NCBI RefSeq assembly: GCF_051020975.1
Contig: NW_027478159.1
Coordinates: forward strand, 6,278,501-6,342,500
From: Osmia lignaria lignaria
Taxonomy: Eukaryota > Arthropoda > Insecta > Hymenoptera > Megachilidae
DNA length: 64,000 bases
Reading direction: 5' to 3'
The notes below the pieces were generated by a model that was not told the DNA's origin, did not search any database, and saw nothing but the letters and a program-made list of their open reading frames with translations. Each line of letters begins with the position of its first letter. Position 1 is the first letter of the stretch. Both the position numbers and the translations under genes were made by a program. This document shows, one piece after another, positions 13,093 to 24,025 of this stretch.

Positions 13093-13736
13093 GATCAGAT
13101 GCGTAGTTCTCGAGATATATCAAGATATTTAAAAGTTCCGAAGCCGCACCAACATAATAGAGATACAGAAACACCGTGGCCCCTTTCTTTGAGATAACTC
13201 TGCACTATTGCGAGCTGTAAATGCCACTTCCAGCTTAGCTGTGCAGAAGAAGAACAACAAGAAGAAGAAATATCTCGAAATATGTCCGTGAGGCCCCTTC
13301 CCTTGAGATAAATCTGCAAATATCTCGGAAACGAAGCGAGCTATGGCAAAATGTTAAGAGACCTTTTTTGTAGAGAATTATGTTTCCTACAATTTATGTT
13401 GTATGATATTTTTTGATCAGAAGCGTAGTTTTCGAGATATATCGAGATATTTAAAAGTTCCGAAGCCGCACCAACATAATAGAGATACAGAAACACCGTG
13501 GCCCCTTTCTTTGAGATAACTCTGCACTATTGCGAGCTGCAAATGCCACTTCGAGCTTAGCTGTGCAGAAGAAGAACAACAAGAAGAAGAAATATCTCGA
13601 AATATGTCCGTCAGGCCCCTTCCCTTGAGATAAATCTGCAAATATCTCGGAAACGAAGAGAGCTATGGCAAAATGTTAAGAGACCTTTTTTGTAGAGAAT
13701 TAAGTTTCCTACTTTTCATGTTCTATGATATTTTTT

Positions 13737-16636
13737 GATCAGATGCGTAGTTCTCGAGATATATCAAGATATTTAAAAGTTCCGAAGCCGCACCAACATA
13801 ATAGAGATACAGAAACACCGTGGCCCCTTTCTTTGAGATAACTCTGCACTATTGCGAGCTGTAAATGCCACTTCCAGCTTAGCTGTGCAGAAGAAGAACA
13901 ACAAGAAGAAGAAATATCTCGAAATATGTCCGTCAGGCCCCTTCCCTTGAGATATATCTGCAAATATCTCGGAAACGAAGCGAGCTATGGCAAAATGTTA
14001 AGAGACCTTTTTTGTAGAGAATTATGTTTCCTACAATTTATGTTCTATGATATTTTTTGATCAGAAGCGTAGTTTTCGAGATATATCCAGATATTTAAAA
14101 GTTCCGAAGCCGCACCAACATAATAGAGATACAGAAACACCGTGGCCCCTTTCTTTGAGATAACTCTGCACTAGTGCGAGCCGCAAATGCCACTTCCAGC
14201 TTAGCTGTGCAGAAGAAGAACAACAAGAAGAAGAAATATCTCGAAATATGTCCGTCAGGCCCCTTCCCTTGAAATAAATATGCAAATATCTCGGAAACGA
14301 AGCGAGCTATGGCAAAATGTTAAGAGACCTTTTTTGTAGAGAATTAAGTTTCCTACTTTTTATGTTCTGTGATATTTTTTGATCAGAAGCGTAGTTTTCG
14401 AGATATATCGAGATATTTAAAAGTTCCGAAGCCGCACCAACATAATAGAGATACAGAAACACCGTGGCCCCTTTCTTTGAGATAACTCTGCACTACTGCG
14501 AGCCGCAAATGCCACTTCCAGCTTAGCTGTGCAGAAGAAGAACAACAAGAAGAAGAAATATCTCGAAATATGTCCGTCAGGCCCCTTCCCTTGAAATAAA
14601 TATGCAAATATCTCGGAAACGAAGCGAGCTATGGCAAAATGTTAAGAGACCTTTTTTGTAGAGAATTAAGTTTCCTACTTTTTATGTTCTATGATATTTT
14701 TTGATCAGATGCGTAGTTCTCGAGATATATCAAGATATTTAAAAGTTCCGAAACCGCACCAACATAATAGAGACACAGAAACACCGTGGCCCCTTTCTTT
14801 GAGATAACTCTGCACTAGTGCGAGCCGCAAATGCCACTTCCAGCTTAGCTGTGCAGAAGAAGAACAACAAGAAGAAGAAGTATCTCGAAATATGTCCGTT
14901 AGGCCCCTTCCCTTGAGATAAATCTGCAAATATCTCGGAAACGAAGCGAGCTATGGCAAGATGTTAAGAGACCTTTTTTGTAGAGAATTAAGTTTCCTAC
15001 TTTTTATGTTCTATGATATTTTTTGATCAGAAGCGTAGTTTTCGAGATATATCGAGATATTTAAAAGTTCCGAAGCCGCACCAACATAATAGAGATACAG
15101 AAACACCGTGGCCCCTTTCTTTGAGATAACTCTGCACTAGTGCGAGCCGCAAATGCCACTTCCAGCTTAGCTGTGCAGAAGAAGAACAACAAGAAGAAGA
15201 AATATCTCGAAATATGTCCGTCAGGCCCCTTCCCTTGAAATAAATATGCAAATATCTCGGAAACGAAGCGAGCTATGGCAAAATGTTAAGAGACCTTTTT
15301 TGTAGAGAATTAAGTTTCCTACCTTTTATGTTCTATGATATTTTTTGATCAGATGCGTAGTTCTCGAGATATATCAAGATATTTAAAAGTTCCGAAGCCG
15401 CACCAACATAATAGAGATACAGAAACACCGTGGCCCCTTTCTTTGAGATAACTCTGCACTATTGCGAGCTGCAAATGCCACTTCCAGCTTAGCTGTGCAG
15501 AGGAAGAACAACAAGAAGAAGAAATATCTCGAAATATGTCCGTTAGGCCCCTTCCCTTGAGATAAATCTGCAAATATCTCGGAAACGAAGCGAGCTATGG
15601 TAAAATGTTAAGAGACCTTTTTTGTAGAGAATTATGTTTCCTACAATTTATGTTCTATGATATTTTTTGATCAGAAGCGTAGTTTTCGAGATATATCGAG
15701 ATATTTAAAAGTTCCGAAGCCGCACCAACATAATAGAGATACAGAAACACCGTGGCCCCTTTCTTTGAGATAACTCTGCACTATTACGAGCTGCAAATGC
15801 CACTTCCAGCTTAGCTGTGCAGAGCAAGAACAACAAGAAGAAGAAATATCTCGAAATATGTCCGTCAGGCCAGTTCCTTTGAGCTGAATCTGCAAATATC
15901 TCGGAAACGAAGCGAGCTATGGCAAAATGTTAAGAGACGTTTTTTGTAGAGAATTATGTTTCCTACAATTTATGTTCTATGATATTTTTTGATCAGAAGC
16001 GTAGTTTTCGAGATATATCGAGATATTTAAATGTTCCGATGCCGCACCAACATAATAGAGATACAGAAACACCGTGGCCCCTTTCTTTGAGATAACTCTG
16101 CACTATTGCGAGCTGCAAATGCCACTTCCAGCTTAGCTGTGCAGAGGAAGAACAACAAGAAGAAGAAATATCTCGAAATATGTCCGTCAGGCCAGTTAAT
16201 CTGAGCTGAATCTGCAAATATCTCGGAAACGAAGCGAGCTATGGCAAAATGTTAAGAGACGTTTTTTGTAGAGAATTATGTTTCCTACAATTTATGTTCT
16301 ATGATATTTTTTGATCAGAAGCGTAGTTTTCGAGATATATCGAGATATTTAAAAGTTCCGAAGCCGCACCAACATAATAGAGATACAGAAACACCGCGGC
16401 CCCTTTCTTTGAGATAACTCTGCACTAGTGCGAGCCGCAAATGCCACTTCCAGCTTAGCTGTGCAGAAGAAGAACAACAAGAAGAAGAAATATCTCGAAA
16501 TATGTCCGTCAGGCCCCTTCCCTTGAGATAAATCTGCAAATATCTCGGAAACGAAGCGAGCTATGGCAAAATGTTAAGAGACCTTTTTTGTAGAGAATTA
16601 AGTTTCCTACTTTTGATGTTCTATGATATTTTTTGA
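13737..16636 (+). repeat. Nine monomers including a GAAATAAATATGC subtype
   Basis: Monomers at 14059, 14381 and 15025 end in CTTGAAATAAATATGC, losing one GAGATA box, a marker I found nowhere else. The monomer at 14703-15024 has AAACCGCACC with AGACACAG and reappears at 39463-39784. The monomer at 15991 has the odd combination AAATGTTCCGATGCC with GTTAATCTGAGC. Confidence 0.78.
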
Positions 16637-18007
16637 TCAGATGCGTAGTTCTCGAGATATATCAAGATATTTAAAAGTTCCGAAGCCGCACCAACATAAT
16701 AGAGATACAGAAACACCGTGGCCCCTTTCTTTGATATAACTCTGCACTATTGCGAGCTGTAAATGCCACTTCCAGCTTAGCTGTGCAGAAGAAGACCAAC
16801 AAGAAGAAGAAATATCTCGAAATATGTCCGTCAGGCCCCTTCCCTTGAGATATATCTGCAAATATCTCGGAAACGAAGTGACCTATGGCAAAATGTTAAG
16901 AGACCTTTTTTGTAGAGAATTATGTTTCCTACACTTTATGTTCTATGATATTTTTTGATCAGAAGCGTAGTTTTCGAGATATATCGAGATATTTAAAAGT
17001 TCCGAAGCCGCACCAACATAATAGAGATACAGAAACACCGTGGCCCCTTTCTTTGAGATAACTCTGCACTAGTGCGAGCCGCAAATGCCACTTCCAGCTT
17101 AGCTGTGCAGAAGAAGAACAACAAGAAGAAGAAGTATCTCGAAATATGTCCGTCAGGCCACTTCCCTTGAGATAAATCTGCAAATATCTCGGAAACGAAG
17201 CGAGCTATGGCAAAATGTTAAGAGACCTTTTTTGTAGAGAATTAAGTTTCCTACTTTTTATCTTCTATGATATTTTTTGATCAGATGCGTAGTTCTCGAG
17301 ATATATCAAGATATTTAAAAGTTCCGAAGCCGCACCAACATAATAGAGATACAGAAACACCGTGGCCCCTCTCTTTGAGATAACTCTGCACTATTGCGAG
17401 CTGTAAATGCCACTTCCAGCTTAGCTGTGCAGAAGAAGAACAACAAGAAGAAGAAATATCTCGAAATATGTCCGTCAGGCCAGTTCCTTTGAGCTGAATC
17501 TGCAAATATCTCGGAAACGAAGAGAGCTATGGCAAAATGTTAAGAGACCTTTTTTGTAGAGAATTATGTTTCCTACAATTTATGTTCTATGATATTTTTT
17601 GATCAGAAGCGTAGTTTTCGAGATATATCGAGATATTTAAAAGTTCCGAAGCCGCAGCAACATAATAGAGATACAGAAACACCGTGGCCCCTTTCTTTGA
17701 GATAACTCTGCACTAGTGCGAGCCGCAAATGCCACTTCCAGCTTAGCTGTGCAGAAGAAGAACAACAAGAAGAAGAAATATCTCGAAATATGTCCGTCAG
17801 GCCCCTTCCCTTGAGATAAATCTGCAAATATCTCGGAAACGAAGCGAGCTATGGCAAAATGTTAAGAGACCTTTTTTGTAGAGAATTATGTTTCCTACAA
17901 TTTATGTTCTATGATATTTTTTGATCAGAAGCGTAGTTTTCGAGATATATCGAGATATTTAAAAGTTCCGAAGCCGCACCAACATAATAGAGATACAGAA
18001 ACACCGT

Positions 18008-18148
18008 GGCCCCTTTCTTTGAGATAACTCTGCACTAGTGCGAGCCGCAAATGCCACTTCCAGCTTAGCTGTGCAGAAGAAGAACAACAAGAAGAAGAAA
18101 TATCTCGAAATATGTCCGTCAGGCCCCTTCCCTTGAGATAAATCTGCA
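18008..18148 (+). repeat. Internal direct duplication within the monomer, offset 114 bp
   Basis: The 27 bases at 18008-18034 and at 18122-18148 match at 24 positions by eye. Both run from GGCCCC through TTGAGATAA to TCTGCA. Upstream similarity continues more loosely through CCGT and GAAA. The pair is present in every intact monomer, so the 322 bp unit was partly built from a shorter element. A third degenerate copy near CCTTTTTTGTAGAGAATTAA is weak and not at the same spacing. Confidence 0.8.
18074..18100 (+). repeat. Purine-rich GAA/CAA tract, an indel site
   Basis: Monomer positions 152-178 consist of GAA triplets interrupted by two CAA triplets. Nearly uninterrupted A/G on one strand makes it slippage-prone. 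The 15 bp deletion shared by five monomers, the extra A at about 9061 and 32531, and the altered GAAGAGAACAAG at about 39300 all fall here. Point variants include GAATAAGAA (29976, 30952, 31585, 32229, 62771) and GAGGAAGAAC. Confidence 0.85.
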
Positions 18149-18755
18149 AATATCTCGGAAACGAAGCGAGCTATGGCAAAATGTTAAGAGACCTTTTTTG
18201 TAGAGAATTAAGTTTCCTACTTTTGATGTTCTATGATATTTTTTGATCAGATGCGTAGTTCTCGAGATATATCAAGATATTTAAAAGTTCCGAAGCCGCA
18301 CCAACATAATAGAGATACAGAAACACCGTGGCCCCTTTCTTTGATATAACTCTGCACTATTGCGAGCTGTAAATGCCACTTCCAGCTTAGCTGTGCAGAA
18401 GAAGACCAACAAGAAGAAGAAATATCTCGAAATATGTCCGTCAGGCCCCTTCCGTTGAGATATATCTGCAAATATCTCGGAAACGAAGTGACCTATGGCA
18501 AAATGTTAAGAGACCTTTTTTGTAGAGAATTATGTTTCCTACAATTTATGTTCTATGATATTTTTTGATCAGAAGCGTAGTTTTCGAGATATATCGAGAT
18601 ATTTAAAAGTTCCGAAGCCGCACCAACATAATAGAGATACAGAAACACCGTGGCCCCTTTCTTTGAGATAACTGTGTAGTAGTGCGAGCCGCAAATGCCA
18701 CTTCCAGCTTAGCTGTGCAGAAGAAGAACAACAAGAAGAAGAAATATCTCGAAAT

Positions 18756-21147
18756 ATATCCGTCAGGCCCCTTCCCTTGAGATATATCTGCAAATATCTC
18801 GGAAACGAAGCGAGCTATGGCAAAATGTTTAGAGACCTCTCTTGTAGAGAATTAAGTTTCCTACTTTTTATGTTCTATGATATTTTTTGATCAGACGCGT
18901 AGTTCTCGAGATATATCAAGATATTTAAAAGTTCCGAAGCCGCACCAACATAATAGAGATACAGAAACACCGTGGCCCCTTTCTTTGAGATAACTCTGCA
19001 CTATTGCGAGCTGCAAATGCCACTTCCAGCTTAGCTGTGCAGAAGAAGAACAACAAGAAGAAGAAATATCTCGAAATATGTCCGTCAGGCCCCTTCCCTT
19101 GAGATAAATCTGCAAATATCTCGGAAACGAAGAGAGCTATGGCAAAATGTTAAGAGACCTTTTTTGTAGAGAATAATATTTCCTACAATATACGTTCTAT
19201 GATATTTTTTGATCAGAAGCGTAGTTTTCGAGATATATCGAGATATTTAAAAGTTCCGAAGCCGCACCAACATAATAGAGATACAGAAACACCGTGGCCC
19301 CTTTCTTTGAGATAACTCTGCACTATTGCGCGCTGCAAATGCCACTTCCAGCTTAGCTGTGCAGAAGAAGAACAACAAGAAGAAGAAATATCTCGAAATA
19401 TGTCCGTCAGGCCCCTTCCCTTGAGATAAATCTGCAAATATCTCGGAAACGAAGCGAGCTATGGCAAAATGTTGAGAGACCTTTTTTGTAGATAATTAAG
19501 TTTCCTACTTTTTATGTTCTATGATATTTTTCGATCAGAGGCGTAGTTCTCGAGATATATCAAGATATTTAAAAGTTCCGAAGCCGCACCAACATAATAG
19601 AGATACAGAAACACCGTGGCCCCTTTCTTTGAGATAACTCTGCACGATTGCGAGCTGGAAATGCCACTTCCAGTTTAGCTGTGCAGAAGAAGAACAACAA
19701 GAAGAAGAAATATCTCGAAATATGTCCATCAGGACCCTTCCCTTGAGATAAATCTGCAAATATCTCGGAAACGAAGCGAGCTATGGCAAAATGTTAAGAG
19801 ACCTTTTTTGTAGAGAATTATGTTTCCTACAATTTATGTTCTATGATATTTTTTGATCAGAAGCGTAGTTTTCGAGATATATCGAGATATTTAAAAGTTC
19901 CGAAGCCGCACCAACATAATAGAGATACAGAAACACCGTGCCCCCTTTCTTTGGGATAACTCTGCACTATTGCGAGCTGCAAATGCCACTTCCAGCTCAG
20001 CTGTGCAGAAGAAGAACAACAAGAAGAAGAAATATCTCGAAATATGTCCGTCAGGCCCCTTCCCTTGAGATAAATCTGCAAGTATCTCGGAAACGAAGCG
20101 AGCTATGGCAAAATGTTAAGAGACCTTTTTTGTAGAGAATTAAGTTTCCTACTTTTTATGTTCTATGATATTTTTTGATCAGATGCGTAGTTCTCGAGAT
20201 ATATCAAGATATTTAAAAGTTCCGAAGCCGCACCAACATAATAGAGATACAGAAACACCGTGGCCCCTTTCTTTGAGATAACTGTGCACCAGTGCGAGCC
20301 GCAAATGCCACTTCCAGCTTAGCTGTGCAGAAGAAGAACAACAAGAAGCAGAAATATCTCGAAATATGTCCGTCAGGCCCCTTCCCTTGAGATATATCTG
20401 CAAATATCTCGGAAACGAAGCGAGCTATGGCAAAATGTTAAGAGACCTTTTTTGTAGAGAATTAAGTTTCCTACTTTTTATGTTCGATGATATTTTTTGA
20501 TCAGATGCGTAGTTCTCGAGATATATCAAGATATTTAAAAGTTCCGAAGCTGCACCAACATAATAGAGGTACAGAAACACCGTGGCCTCTTTCTTTGAGA
20601 TAACTCTGCACTATTGCGAGCTGCAAATGCCACTTCGAGCTTAGCTGTGCAGAAGAAGAACAACAAGAAGAAGAAATATCCCGAAATATGTCCGTCAGAC
20701 CCCTTCCCTTGAGATGAATCTGCAAATATCTCGGAAACGAAGCGAGCTATGGCAAAATGTTGAGAGACCTTTTTTGTAGAGAATAATATTTCCTACAATT
20801 TACGTTCTATGATATTTTTTGATCAGAAGCGTACTTTTCGAGATATATCGAGATATTTGAAAGTTCCGAAGCCGCACCAACATAATAGAGATACAGATAC
20901 ACCGTGGCCCCTTTCTTTGAGATAACTCTGCACTATTGCGAGCTGCAAATGCCACTTCCAGCTTAGCTGTGCAGAGGAAGAACAACAAGAAGAAGAAATA
21001 TCTCGAAATATGTCCGTCAGGCCAGTTCCTTTGAGATAAATATGCAAATATCTCGGAAACGAAGCGAGCTATGGCAAAATGTTAAGAGACCTTTTTTGTA
21101 GAGAATTAAGTTTCCTACTTTTCATGTTCTATGATATTTTTTGATCA
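18756..21147 (+). repeat. Mixed monomers between the two copies of the 8-monomer block
   Basis: About seven monomers without a clear higher-order period. Notable members: 18889 (ACGCGT, C at position 8, an early example of the minor class); 19533 (CGATCAGAGGCG, CACGATTG, CCATCAGGACCC), copied almost exactly at 46531; 19855 with GTGCCCCC and TTTGGGATAAC, losing a GAGATA box; and 20821, with two T or G changes in the head. Confidence 0.72.
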
Positions 21148-23585
21148 GATGCGTAGTTCTCGAGTTATATCAAGATATTTAAAAGTTCCGAAGCCGCACC
21201 AACATAATAGAGATACAGAAACACCGTGGCCCCTTTCTTTGATATAACTCTGCACTATTGCGAGCTGTAAATGCCACTTCCAGCTTAGCTGTGCAGAAGA
21301 AGACCAACAAGAAGAAGAAATATCTCGAAATATGTCCGTCAGGCCCCTTCCCTTGAGATATATCTGCAAATATCTCGGAAACGAAGTGACCTATGGCAAA
21401 ATGTTAAGAGACCTTTTTTGTAGAGAATTATGTTTCCTACACTTTATGTTCTATGATATTTTTTGATCAGAAGCGTAGTTTTCGAGATATATCGAGATAT
21501 TTAAAAGTTCCGAAGCCGCACCAACATAATAGAGATACAGAAACACCGTGGCCCCTTTCTTTGAGATAACTCTGCACTAGTGCGAGCCGCAAATGCCACT
21601 TCCAGCTTAGCTGTGCAGAAGAAGAACAACAAGAAGAAGAAGTATCTCGAAATATGTCCGTCAGGCCACTTCCCTTGAGATAAATCTGCAAATATCTCGG
21701 AAACGAAGCGAGCTATGGCAAAATGTTAAGAGACCTTTTTTGTAGAGAATTAAGTTTCCTACTTTTTATCTTCTATGATATTTTTTGATCAGATGCGTAG
21801 TTCTCGAGATATATCAAGATATTTAAAAGTTCCGAAGCCGCACCAACATAATAGAGATACAGAAACACCGTGGCCCCTCTCTTTGAGATAACTCTGCACT
21901 ATTGCGAGCTGTAAATGCCACTTCCAGCTTAGCTGTGCAGAAGAAGAACAACAAGAAGAAGAAATATCTCGAAATATGTCCGTCAGGCCAGTTCCTTTGA
22001 GCTGAATCTGCAAATATCTCGGAAACGAAGAGAGCTATGGCAAAATGTTAAGAGACCTTTTTTGTAGAGAATTATGTTTCCTACAATTTATGTTCTATGA
22101 TATTTTTTGATCAGAAGCGTAGTTTTCGAGATATATCGAGATATTTAAAAGTTCCGAAGCCGCAGCAACATAATAGAGATACAGAAACACCGTGGCCCCT
22201 TTCTTTGAGATAACTCTGCACTAGTGCGAGCCGCAAATGCCACTTCCAGCTTAGCTGTGCAGAAGAAGAACAACAAGAAGAAGAAATATCTCGAAATATG
22301 TCCGTCAGGCCCCTTCCCTTGAGATAAATCTGCAAATATCTCGGAAACGAAGCGAGCTATGGCAAAATGTTAAGAGACCTTTTTTGTAGAGAATTATGTT
22401 TCCTACAATTTATGTTCTATGATATTTTTTGATCAGAAGCGTAGTTTTCGAGATATATCGAGATATTTAAAAGTTCCGAAGCCGCACCAACATAATAGAG
22501 ATACAGAAACACCGTGGCCCCTTTCTTTGAGATAACTCTGCACTAGTGCGAGCCGCAAATGCCACTTCCAGCTTAGCTGTGCAGAAGAAGAACAACAAGA
22601 AGAAGAAATATCTCGAAATATGTCCGTCAGGCCCCTTCCCTTGAGATAAATCTGCAAATATCTCGGAAACGAAGCGAGCTATGGCAAAATGTTAAGAGAC
22701 CTTTTTTGTAGAGAATTAAGTTTCCTACTTTTGATGTTCTATGATATTTTTTGATCAGATGCGTAGTTCTCGAGATATATCAAGATATTTAAAAGTTCCG
22801 AAGCCGCACCAACATAATAGAGATACAGAAACACCGTGGCCCCTTTCTTTGAGATAACTCTGCACTAGTGCGAGCCGCAAATGCCACTTCCAGCTTAGCT
22901 GTGCAGAAGAAGAACAACAAGAAGAAGAAATATCTCGAAATATGTCCGTCAGGCCCCTTCCCTTGAGATAAATCTGCAAATATCTCGGAAACGAAGCGAG
23001 CTATGGCAAAATGTTAAGAGACCTTTTTTGTAGAGAATTAAGTTTCCTACTTTTGATGTTCTATGATATTTTTTGATCAGATGCGTAGTTCTCGAGATAT
23101 ATCAAGATATTTAAAAGTTCCGAAGCCGCACCAACATAATAGAGATACAGAAACACCGTGGCCCCTTTCTTTGATATAACTCTGCACTATTGCGAGCTGT
23201 AAATGCCACTTCCAGCTTAGCTGTGCAGAAGAAGACCAACAAGAAGAAGAAATATCTCGAAATATGTCCGTCAGGCCCCTTCCGTTGAGATATATCTGCA
23301 AATATCTCGGAAACGAAGTGACCTATGGCAAAATGTTAAGAGACCTTTTTTGTAGAGAATTATGTTTCCTACAATTTATGTTCTATGATATTTTTTGATC
23401 AGAAGCGTAGTTTTCGAGATATATCGAGATATTTAAAAGTTCCGAAGCCGCACCAACATAATAGAGATACAGAAACACCGTGGCCCCTTTCTTTGAGATA
23501 ACTGTGTAGTAGTGCGAGCCGCAAATGCCACTTCCAGCTTAGCTGTGCAGAAGAAGAACAACAAGAAGAAGAAATATCTCGAAAT
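21148..23585 (+). repeat. 8-monomer block, copy 2, with one extra monomer
   Basis: Matches 16640-18755 marker for marker. The monomer at 22753-23074 has no counterpart in copy 1 and resembles its left neighbour, with the same TTTTGATGTTC leader, so the extra unit probably arose by a one-monomer unequal exchange. Differences seen include CTCGAGTTATATC here against CTCGAGATATATC in copy 1, and AAATATGTCC here against AAATATATCC in copy 1 near the end. Confidence 0.88.
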
Positions 23586-23718
23586 ATGTCCGTCAGGCCC
23601 CTTCCCTTGAGATAAATCTGCAAATATTTCGGAAACGAAGCGAGCTATGGCAAAATGTTAAGAGACCTTTCTTGTAGAGAATTAAGTTTCCTACTTTTTA
23701 TGTAGTATGATATTTTTT

Positions 23719-24025
23719 GATCAGATGCGTAGTTCTCGAGATATATCAAGATATTTAAAAGTTCCGAAGCCGCACCAACATAACAGAGATACAGAAACAC
23801 CGTGGCCCCTTTCTTTGAGATAACTCTGCACTATTGCGCGCTGCAAATGCCACTTCCAGCTTAGCTGTGCAGAAGAAGAAATATCTCGAAATATGTCCGT
23901 CAGGCCCCTTCCCTTGAGATAAATCTGCAAATATCTCGGAAACGAAGCGAGCTATGGCAAAATGTTAAGAGACCTTTTTTGTAGAGAATAATGTTTCCTA
24001 CAATTTACGTTCTATGATATTTTTT
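23719..24025 (+). repeat. 15 bp deleted monomer (307 bp), copy 1
   Basis: The purine tract is shortened by 15 bp at about 23871-23880. Linked markers are TATGTAGTATG upstream, ATAACAGAG and GCGCGCTGC. All five deleted monomers share these, so one slippage event was then copied by block duplication. Confidence 0.95.

Larger units (their letters stand above)
10839..13736 (+). repeat. Nine monomers alternating hairpin-variant and class B types
   Basis: The CTGGAA/TTCCAG variant occurs at 10839, 11805 and 12449, that is, 3 and then 2 monomers apart. Each is followed by a class B monomer with a CATGTTCTATG leader. The pair at 11161-11804 resembles 13093-13736, both with TTGTATGATATT before the second monomer. 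These are short-period higher-order repeats, partly overwritten. Confidence 0.75.
17942..18156. other. Seven GAGATA/TATCTC boxes in one monomer
   Basis: In the reference monomer the hexamer occurs at 17942, 17952, 17990, 18021 and 18135 on the plus strand, and as TATCTC at 18101 and 18151. The longer form AAATATCTCG occurs twice, and its complement CGAGATATTT once. The chance expectation for the hexamer on both strands is below 0.2 per 322 bp. The boxes contain the GATA core recognised by GATA-type zinc fingers (consensus WGATAR). Binding is an inference. They may instead be relics of a short ancestral repeat. Some monomers lose boxes, for example GAGCTGAATC variants near 2040, 4615 and 17490. 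Confidence 0.85.
17923..18244 (+). repeat. Reference class A monomer (322 bp)
   Basis: Chosen as a clean example; position 1 is the G of GATCAG at 17923. Class A has A at monomer position 8, T at 17 and G at 30. Layout: AT-rich region with two GAGATA boxes (positions 20-35), third box (68-73), C-rich tract and fourth box (86-104), ACTAGT palindrome (112-117), CAGCTTAGCTG inverted repeat (139-149), purine-rich GAA/CAA tract (152-178), two TATCTC boxes and one GAGATA box between 179 and 234, then two T6 tracts near 271-276 and 317-322. Composition is 64 G and 65 C in 322 bases, with 13 CpG dinucleotides, about the number expected by chance. This layout applies to the other monomers unless stated. 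Confidence 0.93.
16640..18755 (+). repeat. 8-monomer block, copy 1 (partners 21148-23585 and, in part, 40107-40990)
   Basis: Ordered private markers: TTTGATATAAC with AGACCAACAAG and AAGTGACC, then CTACACTTTATG, GGCCACTTCCC, TTATCTTCTATG with CCTCTCTTTG, GCCGCAGCAAC, a second TTTGATATAAC monomer with CCGTTGAG, and GTGTAGTAGTG. All recur in the same order in copy 2, first at an offset of 4508 bp (14 monomers) and then 4830 bp (15 monomers). Confidence 0.9.

Noticed and set aside
18074..18100. The GAA/CAA tract as a coding or splicing-enhancer element, or a microsatellite expansion
   Set aside because: There is no exon context, and copy number is almost fixed. Apart from one 15 bp deletion lineage and single-base changes, there is no expansion.
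18105..18135. Hammerhead ribozyme, as found in some insect and amphibian satellites
   Set aside because: The core CTGANGA is absent on both strands. The closest minus-strand match, CTGACGG, lacks the required bases, and no GAAA element pairs with it at the right spacing.
18151..18170. CENP-B box-like site around CTTCGTTTCCGAGATA (minus strand)
   Set aside because: The TTCG start is present, but the required A and the CGGG end of the CENP-B box are missing. No other position fits.
18192..18244. Promoter or terminator from the T6 tracts and AT-rich monomer end
   Set aside because: There is no paired core element, no downstream gene, and the same tract repeats 198 times. It may affect DNA curvature, but I cannot support a regulatory call.
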